A DNA stretch of 56,969 nucleotides from Parabacteroides sp. (GTDB lineage: Bacteria; Bacteroidota; Bacteroidia; Bacteroidales; Tannerellaceae): the NCBI GenBank assembly GCA_019417325.1, contig DXVO01000002.1, positions 1-56,969 of the forward strand, in the 5' to 3' direction. A program made the position numbers and the translations under genes. Shown here piece by piece: positions 45,993-53,740 of the stretch (position 1 is its first letter; each line of letters starts with the position of its first letter). The notes under the pieces were generated by a model that saw only the letters and a program-made list of their open reading frames with translations, made no database searches and was not told the origin of the DNA.

Positions 45993-48900
45993 ATGAGAAA
46001 ACAAGTATTGTTCGCTATAGGAATGTCCGTTTCTTTGTTTGCCGCCCATGCCCAGTACGATGGGGCTCCGATGGAAAAGCCACAGGCGAAAAAGGAAGCA
46101 ATGAAAGAAGTGCGTCGTGATAAATATCCCCATTCGGATAACGACTGGGAAAACTTCGATGTACTGCATATCAACCGCTTGCCTTCCGCCGCCACCTTTA
46201 TGGGATATCCGACGAAAAAACTTGCCGTCGGCGGTGTGAAGTCGGCATCCCCCTATTATATGTGCCTGAATGGAACCTGGAAGTTCCATTATGTTCCGAA
46301 AGTTGCCGAACGACCTATGGACTTCTGGAAGCAGGACTTTGATTTGTCCGGTTGGGCCGATATTACTGTACCGGGAAACTGGGAACTCCAAGGCTTCGGC
46401 TATCCTTTTTATGTAGGCAGCGGGTATGGTTTTAAGAAGAACCCGCCGCTGATTCCTGCCGATAACAGCCCTGTAGGCTCTTATAAACGGAAGTTCACCG
46501 TGCCTGCCAACTGGAAAAACCGTCAGGTCGTTCTTCATTTCGGTTCCGTTGCTTCATCCTTCTATGTTTGGGTGAATGGTAAACAGGTCGGTTATTCGCA
46601 AGACTCCAAGACATCCGCCGAATTCGACCTCTCAGGTTACCTGAACTGGGGCGGAGAGAATGAGATAGCCGTTCAGGTCTTTAAATTCAGCGACGGATAC
46701 TATCTGGAAGACCAAGATTTCTGGCGCTTTGCCGGCATACAGCGTGACGTGTATCTATATGCCCGTCCGCAGACACATATCCGCGATTTCGAGGTGGTGA
46801 CCGATCTGGATGACTTGTACACCGATGCCGATTTCAGCCTGTATCTCGAATTAGGGAACAGAAACCCGGAGAAGATAAAAGGCGCCGAAATAGAAATCGA
46901 CCTCCAGGAACCGGATGGACGCAGCATCTATACAGAACGGAAAAAGCAACAGAAAGGGAATCCGGATATCGAATTCCATAAGAAGGTCATTGCCCCGAAA
47001 CTTTGGAGTGCGGAGAAACCCCATCTGTATCGCCTGCTTTTAACCTTGCGGGTGAACGGAAAAGTAGAAGAGGTTGTTTCCCGCCAAATCGGTTTCCGGG
47101 AATGTGAAACGAAGCATGCCCAGCTATGGGTAAACGGCAAGCCTGTATATATAAAAGGAGTGAACAGGCACGAGCATGACCCTCATACCGGACATGTGGT
47201 CGATGAAGCTTCGATGATTAAAGACATACAATTGATGAAACAATTCAATATCAACAGCGTACGCACCTCTCATTACCCGAACGACCCGCGCTGGTACGAA
47301 CTTTGCGACCAGTATGGCATCTATGTGGTGGATGAAGCCAATATCGAAAGCCACGGAATGGGCTACGCCCCCGACAAGTGCCTTGCCAACCAGCCCGAAT
47401 GGGAAAAAGCCTTTGTAGACCGCACGGAACGCATGTTTGAAAGGGATAAAAACCATCCTTGCGTCATTGTCTGGTCGCTGGGAAATGAAACCGGCGAAGG
47501 ATGCAACTTCGCCACGACTTATAAATGGATACATGCCCACGACAGGTCGCACCGCCCGGTTCATTCGGAAGACGGAATCAAAGGACCTTATACCGATATC
47601 TTCTGTCCGATGTACAAGAAGCTGGATGTATTGCTGAACTGGACCCTTTACCTGCCGAACAAACCGCTTATCCTCTGCGAGTATGCACATGCCATGGGCA
47701 ACAGCCTCGGCAATTTCCAGGACTACTGGGATGTGATAGAGAAATACCCGAGCCTGCAGGGCGGATTTATCTGGGACTGGGTAGACCAGGGTATTGCACA
47801 GAAAACTCCCGACGGCCGTTTCTATTGGGCATATGGCGGTGATATGGCACCGGAAGGAACACCGAGCAGCAAGAACTTCTGTATGAACGGACTGATTGCT
47901 GCCGACCGCACCTTGAAACCGCATATCTGGGAAGTGAAGAAAGTTTACCAGAATATCCATTTCCGCTTGGCGGACTACCATCAAGGGTTGGTCGAGCTGA
48001 CAAACAAATTCTTCTTTACCGACCTCTCCGATTTCACATTCGGCTGGCGTCTGGAAGGAAACGGCGAAGTACTGGCAAACGGAACGTTCGACAACGTCGA
48101 ACTGCCTGCCCAAGAGAAAGGCCTGTTCAAAACATCCTTCCCTGCTATTGATGAAAAGCCCGGAGTAGAGTACTATCTGAACTTCTACGCCTATCAAAAA
48201 TCGGATGCAGGATTGCTGAAAGCCGGTGAAGAACTTGCCTGCGAGCAGGTAAAACTACCGTTTGGCAAACCCGACCTGTCTTCGCAGCCCGCCGTTCCGG
48301 TGAAAGCAGAAGAACATTCCGGCCGTATGGAAGTGACAAGCGGAAAGATGAAAGTCGCCTTCGACCTCTCTACCGGCGCCTTATGCTCCTACCAGTCCGA
48401 TGGCAAGGAAATGATACAGGAAGCCCTGCGTCCTAACTTCTGGCGTCCGTCTACAGACAATGATTTGGGAAGCGACCTGGCAAAACGTTGCGACCCATGG
48501 CAGCATGCCGGACGGGATGCCAAACTGGTACGAATCGAAAAGCAACAAACCGGTACCGATACATACGAACTGACATCTACCTATCAGTTGCCGGAATCGG
48601 TGGGACACTCCTCCTTTATCGTGAAATACCTGGTTTCAGGAGAAGGATATGTAGATGTAAACTGTCTTTTCATCCCAGCCAATGATACTTTACCATTGCT
48701 TCCTCGCCTGGGAGTGAGCCTGACATTGAACCGGGAATACGACCAGATGGAATGGTTCGGACGCGGCCCGCACGAGAACTATTCCGACCGTCTGACAAGC
48801 GCTTTTGTCGGACGCTACAAAGGCAGTGTATGGGAACAGTATTTCCCTTACGACCGTCCGCAGGAAAACGGCAACAAGACCGAAGTCCGCTGGATGACCC

Positions 48901-49175
48901 TCACCAATACATCGGGTAGCGGACTGAAAGCCGCAGGTCAGCCGTATATAAGCACCAGCGCCTACCTCTTCCCGACCGAAGACCTGAGCGAAGTAGACCT
49001 GAAGAAGCATCAGCGCCACATGTCCGACATACAGCCGAAAGACATGGTTACCTGGAACATCGACTGGAAACAAATGGGCGTAGGCGGCGATACAAGCTGG
49101 GGCGCCTATCCGCATCAACCGTATCTGATACCTGCTATAAGACACAGTTTTGGATTCCGTTTATATCCGTTATAA
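45993..49175 (+). CDS. GH2 beta-galactosidase (LacZ-like, secreted)
   Basis: 1060 aa with a signal peptide (MRKQVLFAIGMSVSLFAAHAQ). The LacZ five-domain order is complete: sugar-binding jelly roll (about 85-230), immunoglobulin-like domain (about 235-345), TIM barrel (about 350-650), a second Ig-like domain and the beta-galactosidase small-chain domain (about 775-1055). Acid/base Glu499 is in SLGNETGEG and nucleophile Glu563 in ILCEYAHAMGNSLGN. It should act in the periplasm on beta-linked galactose after or before the neighbouring alpha-glucosidase. Last gene of the locus; a terminator follows 7 bp after its stop. GC-richer codon use than the left-hand locus. Confidence 0.95.
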   Translation: MRKQVLFAIGMSVSLFAAHAQYDGAPMEKPQAKKEAMKEVRRDKYPHSDNDWENFDVLHINRLPSAATFMGYPTKKLAVGGVKSASPYYMCLNGTWKFHYVPKVAERPMDFWKQDFDLSGWADITVPGNWELQGFGYPFYVGSGYGFKKNPPLIPADNSPVGSYKRKFTVPANWKNRQVVLHFGSVASSFYVWVNGKQVGYSQDSKTSAEFDLSGYLNWGGENEIAVQVFKFSDGYYLEDQDFWRFAGIQRDVYLYARPQTHIRDFEVVTDLDDLYTDADFSLYLELGNRNPEKIKGAEIEIDLQEPDGRSIYTERKKQQKGNPDIEFHKKVIAPKLWSAEKPHLYRLLLTLRVNGKVEEVVSRQIGFRECETKHAQLWVNGKPVYIKGVNRHEHDPHTGHVVDEASMIKDIQLMKQFNINSVRTSHYPNDPRWYELCDQYGIYVVDEANIESHGMGYAPDKCLANQPEWEKAFVDRTERMFERDKNHPCVIVWSLGNETGEGCNFATTYKWIHAHDRSHRPVHSEDGIKGPYTDIFCPMYKKLDVLLNWTLYLPNKPLILCEYAHAMGNSLGNFQDYWDVIEKYPSLQGGFIWDWVDQGIAQKTPDGRFYWAYGGDMAPEGTPSSKNFCMNGLIAADRTLKPHIWEVKKVYQNIHFRLADYHQGLVELTNKFFFTDLSDFTFGWRLEGNGEVLANGTFDNVELPAQEKGLFKTSFPAIDEKPGVEYYLNFYAYQKSDAGLLKAGEELACEQVKLPFGKPDLSSQPAVPVKAEEHSGRMEVTSGKMKVAFDLSTGALCSYQSDGKEMIQEALRPNFWRPSTDNDLGSDLAKRCDPWQHAGRDAKLVRIEKQQTGTDTYELTSTYQLPESVGHSSFIVKYLVSGEGYVDVNCLFIPANDTLPLLPRLGVSLTLNREYDQMEWFGRGPHENYSDRLTSAFVGRYKGSVWEQYFPYDRPQENGNKTEVRWMTLTNTSGSGLKAAGQPYISTSAYLFPTEDLSEVDLKKHQRHMSDIQPKDMVTWNIDWKQMGVGGDTSWGAYPHQPYLIPAIRHSFGFRLYPL

Positions 49176-49182
49176 TTAGATA

Positions 49183-49205
49183 GGGGCAGGTTTGGAACCT
49201 GCCCC
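49183..49205 (+). terminator. Intrinsic terminator after the GH2 gene
   Basis: GGGGCAGGTT (49183-49192) and AACCTGCCCC (49196-49205) form a perfect 10-bp stem with a 3-nt loop, followed by TTCGTTTTG. It marks the right edge of the polysaccharide utilization locus. Confidence 0.85.
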
Positions 49206-49222
49206 TTCGTTTTGTATCTTTG
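49191..49222 (+). promoter_or_regulatory. Promoter of prfC, overlapping the terminator
   Basis: TTTG (-33, 49191-49194), 20-bp spacer, TATCTTTG (-7, 49215-49222). The -33 box lies in the apex of the preceding terminator hairpin. It excludes the TTG start at 49212. Confidence 0.7.
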
Positions 49223-49256
49223 CCGCGTCTTTGTAAAATACAACATTAAGAACAAG

Positions 49257-50837
49257 ATGAGTCAATATTCAGAAGAAATAGAAAGAAGAAGAACGTTTGC
49301 AATCGTCAGCCACCCGGATGCCGGTAAGACCACACTGACTGAAAAGTTGTTGCTTTTCGGAGGTGCCATACACGTAGCCGGTGCTGTAAAGTCCAACAAA
49401 ATTAAAAAGACAGCAACCTCCGACTGGATGGAGATTGAAAAGCAGCGCGGTATTTCTGTTGCAACTTCCGTTATGGCTTTCGATTATTCGGACCATAAGA
49501 TTAACATCCTCGATACTCCCGGTCACCAGGACTTCGCGGAAGATACGTTCCGGACATTGACTGCTGTAGACAGTGTGATTATCGTGATTGATGCCGCCAA
49601 AGGTGTGGAAGCACAGACCCGTAAACTGATGGAAGTCTGCCGCATGCGGAAAACCCCCGTTATCGTATTCGTCAACAAGATGGACCGCGAAGGGAAAGAC
49701 CCGTTCGATTTGCTGGACGAGGTGGAAGAAGAACTGAAAATCCATGTCCGCCCCTTAAGCTGGCCTATCGACATGGGACAGCGTTTCCGCGGCGTATATA
49801 ATATTTACGAACAAAAGCTGAACCTCTATACACCCAGCAAGCAATTCGTAACCGAGAATATCGAGTTCAAAGACATAACCAGCCCGGAACTGGAAAACTA
49901 TATCGACCCGAACCAGGCCGAAAAACTCCGCGCAGACATCGAGCTAATCGAAGGCGTTTATCCCGAATTTGACGTAGCCACTTACTTAAAAGGAGATATC
50001 GCACCGGTATTCTTCGGTTCCGCCCTGAACAACTTCGGGGTGAAAGAGTTGCTGGACTGCTTTATCAACATCGCCCCATCTCCCCGTCCGGTTCAGGCCG
50101 TAGAGCGCACAATAGACCCGGAAGAAGACAACTTCACCGGCTTTATCTTCAAGATACATGCCAATATGGACCCGAACCACCGCAGTTGCATCGCTTTCGT
50201 AAAGATATGCTCCGGACGTTTCGAGCGCAATGCCAACTACAAACACGTACGTTTCGGCAAGATGATGCGTTTCAGCAGCCCTACCGCTTTCATGGCACAA
50301 AAGAAAGAGGTGGTGGACGAAGCCTATGCAGGGGATATCATCGGTTTACCGGACACAGGCAACTTCAAAATCGGCGATACGCTGACCTCCGGCGAAGAAC
50401 TCCATTTCAAAGGACTGCCCAGCTTCTCGCCGGAAATGTTCAAATACATCGAGAATGCCGACCCGATGAAGGCAAAGCAATTGAACAAAGGCATCGAGCA
50501 GTTGATGGACGAAGGGGTTGCCCAGTTGTTCACCAACCAGTTCAACGGACGCAAGATTATCGGAACGGTAGGACAATTGCAGTTCGAGGTTATCCAGTAC
50601 CGCCTGCTCCACGAATACGGCGCACAATGTAAATGGGAACCAATCAGCCTTTACAAAGCCTGCTGGATTGAAAGCGACAACCAGGTAGCGCTGGACAATT
50701 TCAAGAAACGCAAATCCCAATATATGGCCCTCGACAAAGAAGGACGCGACGTGTATCTGGCGGACTCCGGCTATGTATTGATGATGGCACAGCAGGATTT
50801 CCCTGATATTAAATTCCACTTCACTTCAGAATTTTAA
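49257..50837 (+). CDS. prfC: Peptide chain release factor 3
   Basis: 526 aa from the ATG at 49257 (MSQYSEEIERRRTFAIVSHPDAGKTTLTEKL); a TTG at 49212 overlaps the -7 box and is rejected. G1 HPDAGKTT, G3 DTPGHQDF and G4 NKMD motifs, plus the RF3-type sequence RGISVATSVMAFDY, are all present. The GTPase removes RF1/RF2 from the ribosome after termination and helps quality control. It is next to the rhomboid gene (3-bp gap). The glycan locus upstream separates it from rfbD. Confidence 0.97.
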   Translation: MSQYSEEIERRRTFAIVSHPDAGKTTLTEKLLLFGGAIHVAGAVKSNKIKKTATSDWMEIEKQRGISVATSVMAFDYSDHKINILDTPGHQDFAEDTFRTLTAVDSVIIVIDAAKGVEAQTRKLMEVCRMRKTPVIVFVNKMDREGKDPFDLLDEVEEELKIHVRPLSWPIDMGQRFRGVYNIYEQKLNLYTPSKQFVTENIEFKDITSPELENYIDPNQAEKLRADIELIEGVYPEFDVATYLKGDIAPVFFGSALNNFGVKELLDCFINIAPSPRPVQAVERTIDPEEDNFTGFIFKIHANMDPNHRSCIAFVKICSGRFERNANYKHVRFGKMMRFSSPTAFMAQKKEVVDEAYAGDIIGLPDTGNFKIGDTLTSGEELHFKGLPSFSPEMFKYIENADPMKAKQLNKGIEQLMDEGVAQLFTNQFNGRKIIGTVGQLQFEVIQYRLLHEYGAQCKWEPISLYKACWIESDNQVALDNFKKRKSQYMALDKEGRDVYLADSGYVLMMAQQDFPDIKFHFTSEF

Positions 50838-50840
50838 AGT

Positions 50841-51434
50841 ATGCTTACATATATCCTGATAGGTGTTACAGCCGTTGTTTCTTACCTCTGCTTCGGGAAT
50901 GAAAACCTCTTCCGGAAGCTGGCGTTTATCCCCTACCGCACCATTCACAATAAAGAATGGTACCGGTTGGTTACGCATGGTTTTGTACATGCCGACATGA
51001 CACACCTGTTGGTGAATATGTTTACCTTCTGGTCGTTCGGAACCTATATGGAATCTTTATTCCAGTATGTAGGTTTCGGGAAGGCTGCCTACCTTGTCCT
51101 CTACTTCGGCGGGATGATAGTCGCTTCGCTTTACGACTTGATTAAACGGCGCAACGACCCGTATTATGTATCTATCGGGGCTTCCGGGGCGGTATCGGCG
51201 GTATTGTTCGCCTCCATCTTTTTCAACCCCTGGGGAAAGATATTGTTTTTCGCAGTATTGCCGATTCCGGGTATTATCTTCGGGGTGATTTATCTGGCAT
51301 ACTGCCAGTATATGGCAAAGCAGGCGGGCGATAATGTGAACCATAACGCCCATTTCTACGGGGCGGTATTCGGGTTCCTGTTCCCTATCCTGCTACGTCC
51401 GTCGCTGTTCCAGCAGTTTCTCTCTTTCTTTTAA
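50841..51434 (+). CDS. Rhomboid-family intramembrane serine protease
   Basis: 197 aa with about six membrane helices. The nucleophile is Ser115 in GASGAVSAVLF (GxSG) and the catalytic His is H171 in NHNAHFYGAVFGF; HGFVHADMTHLLVNMFTFWSFG is the conserved helix-1/loop-1 region. It cleaves membrane proteins within or next to their membrane segments. Substrate unknown. Starts 3 bp after prfC, so co-transcribed; its stop overlaps the stop of the convergent gene by 4 bp. Confidence 0.92.
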   Translation: MLTYILIGVTAVVSYLCFGNENLFRKLAFIPYRTIHNKEWYRLVTHGFVHADMTHLLVNMFTFWSFGTYMESLFQYVGFGKAAYLVLYFGGMIVASLYDLIKRRNDPYYVSIGASGAVSAVLFASIFFNPWGKILFFAVLPIPGIIFGVIYLAYCQYMAKQAGDNVNHNAHFYGAVFGFLFPILLRPSLFQQFLSFF

Positions 51435-52711
51435 GCGATTTCCTCCCACAGCCGTATAAATTCCACACAGTTCTGGGTAAAAGTGATGAAAAACAGGAGA
51501 ACGACTATCCAGTCCAGTACCCTGTACATCCGTACCGGCAACTTGGTGTAAAACCAGCCTATCAATATCGGAACGGCAAACATCCAATGCCCTCCGAACA
51601 GCACGCCTTCGTTCATCCCGAAACGGAAAACGAAATGGATAACGGCATCCACCCCCAGAAACATCAGCAACAGCCAAACATACCTGTTATTCCAATTGAG
51701 GCAAACCGAAGCCACTACCAGCAATATCAAAAATACGATAACAGCATTCAGCCATCCATGCAAATATTCAGTCGGACGGAACACCACTACTTTATCTACC
51801 GGTTGAGGTACGAGAGGCGTTGTTAGTACGGTATTCCCCCAGAAGTCGATAAGCGCATGTTTACTGAAACTCTCTTCTTTCGGTTCATAGGTGCGGAATT
51901 GTTGGGACTTCTCTACCGGCACTTCCGGTTTAAGCAACAGGTCCTTGCACGCATATATCCCCCACAGAAAAAGGACACAAACGATAAACGAGAATAATAC
52001 TTTGGCAGTTGTTTGTAGCTTGTGTAAAAAAGAAGTCTTGTTCAGCCAGACAGCCAACACAGGTTTAAGCGCATTCGTAGCCGTCGCGCCCCCACATAAG
52101 AAAGAGAGGAAAAGGACTGTACGCCCTTTGATACGCCCCGTCAGTTTATACTCCCGGGATAGCATTAATAAAGAGAATAGCAACAGGAAGAATGAAAAGG
52201 GATAAGTTTCGGGGGTGAAAGACAAGACCACCGTGGTGAAAAAGCTGCCGCAAAACAAAGTCAACAATAAAGCGCGATGGGTGGACAACAGCACGATCCG
52301 CTTCAAATAGCGGTATAAAAGCACTAAACCGCCTGTTATTAATAAATTCGTTATAATCAAGAAAATAACACTACTTTCCCCACCTTTCAACAGAGTTATG
52401 AACAGGGTTATCAACAGGCTTTTAAACAAGTGGAATAAACAGAAGAAAGGATGAAGCAGGTCGAACACCCCGCCGGTTGCATAGAGATGATACAGGTTTT
52501 CATATCCCAGATAACTGCTTTTATACCAAAGGGAAGGTTCCATCAAATCCGTATCATACAGCACATGGTAGCCCATCCAACCGTAAAGCAGGAAGAAGAA
52601 AAGGGAAAGCCCCGCTTCTACACCGCTCACAGGAAACAGGGTACGTCTTACCGCTCTCAGTTCGATACGGAGAGCCCTGAGAAGGATGGATATACATTCC
52701 GGCATCTTCAA
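51431..52711 (-). CDS. Multi-pass membrane protein, DUF6080-like
   Basis: 426 aa with about ten hydrophobic helices spread over the whole length. LYATGGVFDLLHPFFCLFHL (about 105-125), LSFTPETYPFSFFLLLFSLL and MNEGVLFGGHWMFAVPILIGW near the C-terminus recall the DUF6080 family and, more distantly, membrane glycosyltransferase C-type proteins (the acidic-His loop near helix 1-2 is not convincing). Function unknown. Convergent with and overlapping the rhomboid gene by 4 bp. Confidence 0.7.
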   Translation of the reverse strand: MKMPECISILLRALRIELRAVRRTLFPVSGVEAGLSLFFFLLYGWMGYHVLYDTDLMEPSLWYKSSYLGYENLYHLYATGGVFDLLHPFFCLFHLFKSLLITLFITLLKGGESSVIFLIITNLLITGGLVLLYRYLKRIVLLSTHRALLLTLFCGSFFTTVVLSFTPETYPFSFFLLLFSLLMLSREYKLTGRIKGRTVLFLSFLCGGATATNALKPVLAVWLNKTSFLHKLQTTAKVLFSFIVCVLFLWGIYACKDLLLKPEVPVEKSQQFRTYEPKEESFSKHALIDFWGNTVLTTPLVPQPVDKVVVFRPTEYLHGWLNAVIVFLILLVVASVCLNWNNRYVWLLLMFLGVDAVIHFVFRFGMNEGVLFGGHWMFAVPILIGWFYTKLPVRMYRVLDWIVVLLFFITFTQNCVEFIRLWEEIA

Positions 52712-52748
52712 TGTCCTTTTTAATAGCCCCTTTTTTATCCGCGAGGCG

Positions 52749-52780
52749 CAAAGATAGAAATTTTCCCGGCTCCTTCCAAA
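52749..52780 (-). promoter_or_regulatory. Promoter of the DUF6080-like gene
   Basis: TTTG (-33, 52777-52780), 20-bp spacer, TATCTTTG (-7, 52749-52756) on the minus strand. The -33 box is at the very edge of the 23-bp repeat array. Confidence 0.7.
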
Positions 52781-52891
52781 AGCAAAGCTGTTGCGGGTGA
52801 TGCAACAGCTCTATTGCGCCCCCCGCAACAGGGTTGTTGCACCACCCGCAACAGTACTATTCGACCTACCGCAACAGTAGGGACGATATCA
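52777..52891. repeat. GC-rich array of 23-bp degenerate repeats
   Basis: GCAACAG recurs in units beginning at 52800, 52823, 52846 and 52869, exactly 23 bp apart (CCGCAACAG in the last three). The 52777-52799 stretch has the motif inverted (CTGTTGCGGGTG at 52788-52799), a perfect 12-bp reverse complement of 52843-52854. Nested GCAACA/TGTTGC hairpins occur (52825-52840). The array ends on the stop codon of the HU-like gene. Confidence 0.7.
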
Positions 52892-53629
52892 AAGTTCCTC
52901 CGGCTTATCTCCCGCAGGTGTGCCCACATACACCGGAACCGTAACCGTGCGCGGCTCTTTCAGCAAAGTGCGTCCCGAGTTCAATTGGGTGCAGACCGCC
53001 AGTTCGTAGGTATCTTCGGCAAGCCCGGCAGGGATTAGCAAGGTTAGTTCCGAGGGGTTGTTTACTACAATGGCATCTTCATCCAACTTGGTTACAGCGC
53101 CTTTGCTGTTGGTCAGGGAAACACCTACTGCGGCATGCTCTCCTCCCACTTTCAGGCAGGCACCGCGCACGAAGAGGTTGTGCCCCGGGGTCATCTTTCC
53201 GTCCCGGTATCCGCTCTTGCGGTCTTCCACTTCGAGGATATACATTACGTTGTTCTTTTCGCCCAGGATATGGACGGAGGTCTTGGCGATTTCTTCGCGG
53301 AGCACCTTGCCCTGAACCATTGAAACATAGATATCGTTTTTCTCGGGGTTCCACTTGCCGCTTTCCACCACACCTGTAAAGCGGGGAACGGCATAAAACA
53401 AACCCGTATTGAGTTGATAGCCGTTCATCAATAACTGTGCGCATTTGCGTTGAAAAAGAGCTACGACATGCGCCTGTGTTTCCGGTCTGAGTCCGGTATC
53501 TTCGGCTTGCATTTCTTCCAATACTTTGTCGAGGTCTGCTTTGCCTGTACTTTCGAGTACGAGGATTTTGTCGTTAGGGTCTGCGGTTACCGTGTTGTCG
53601 GTAAGCCAGGCTTTTAAGGTATTTGCCAT
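52889..53629 (-). CDS. HU-like DNA-binding-domain protein with DUF4469
   Basis: 246 aa, no signal peptide. The N-terminal ~120 residues (MANTLKAWLTDNTVTADPNDKILVL, RPETQAHVVALFQRKCAQLLMNGYQLNTGLFYAVPRFTG) match the HU-like domain found at the N-terminus of DUF4469 proteins. The C-terminal half (about 130-240: NLFVRGACLKVGGEHAAVGVSL, NPSELTLLIPAGLAEDTYELAVCTQ) is an Ig-like DUF4469 region. It is downstream of the fimbrillin-type gene on the same strand with a hairpin between them. DNA binding is inferred from the family and not shown. Confidence 0.82.
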   Translation of the reverse strand: MANTLKAWLTDNTVTADPNDKILVLESTGKADLDKVLEEMQAEDTGLRPETQAHVVALFQRKCAQLLMNGYQLNTGLFYAVPRFTGVVESGKWNPEKNDIYVSMVQGKVLREEIAKTSVHILGEKNNVMYILEVEDRKSGYRDGKMTPGHNLFVRGACLKVGGEHAAVGVSLTNSKGAVTKLDEDAIVVNNPSELTLLIPAGLAEDTYELAVCTQLNSGRTLLKEPRTVTVPVYVGTPAGDKPEEL

Positions 53630-53645
53630 ATTAAATTTGTATTAG

Positions 53646-53671
53646 GGCAGCCGGGGGATTTCCCGACTGCC
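53646..53671 (-). terminator. Hairpin between the fimbrillin-type and HU-like genes
   Basis: GGCAGCCGGG (53646-53655) and CCCGACTGCC (53662-53671) pair with one wobble in the minus-strand RNA. Only a weak T-run follows, so it may be a leaky terminator. Confidence 0.45.
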
Positions 53672-53740
53672 GGGTTTAACTATGATTGTTTAGAAATAAA
53701 ATCGAATGAATCAAGAAAGCGGATGGGACAGGCGGTTTGC

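Noticed and set aside
47124..48197. 357-codon frame on the minus strand inside the GH2 gene
   Set aside because: It is antisense to a complete, conserved beta-galactosidase; composition follows the sense gene's codons. Other long antisense frames (for example 11570-12130 and 49269-49745) were dropped for the same reason.
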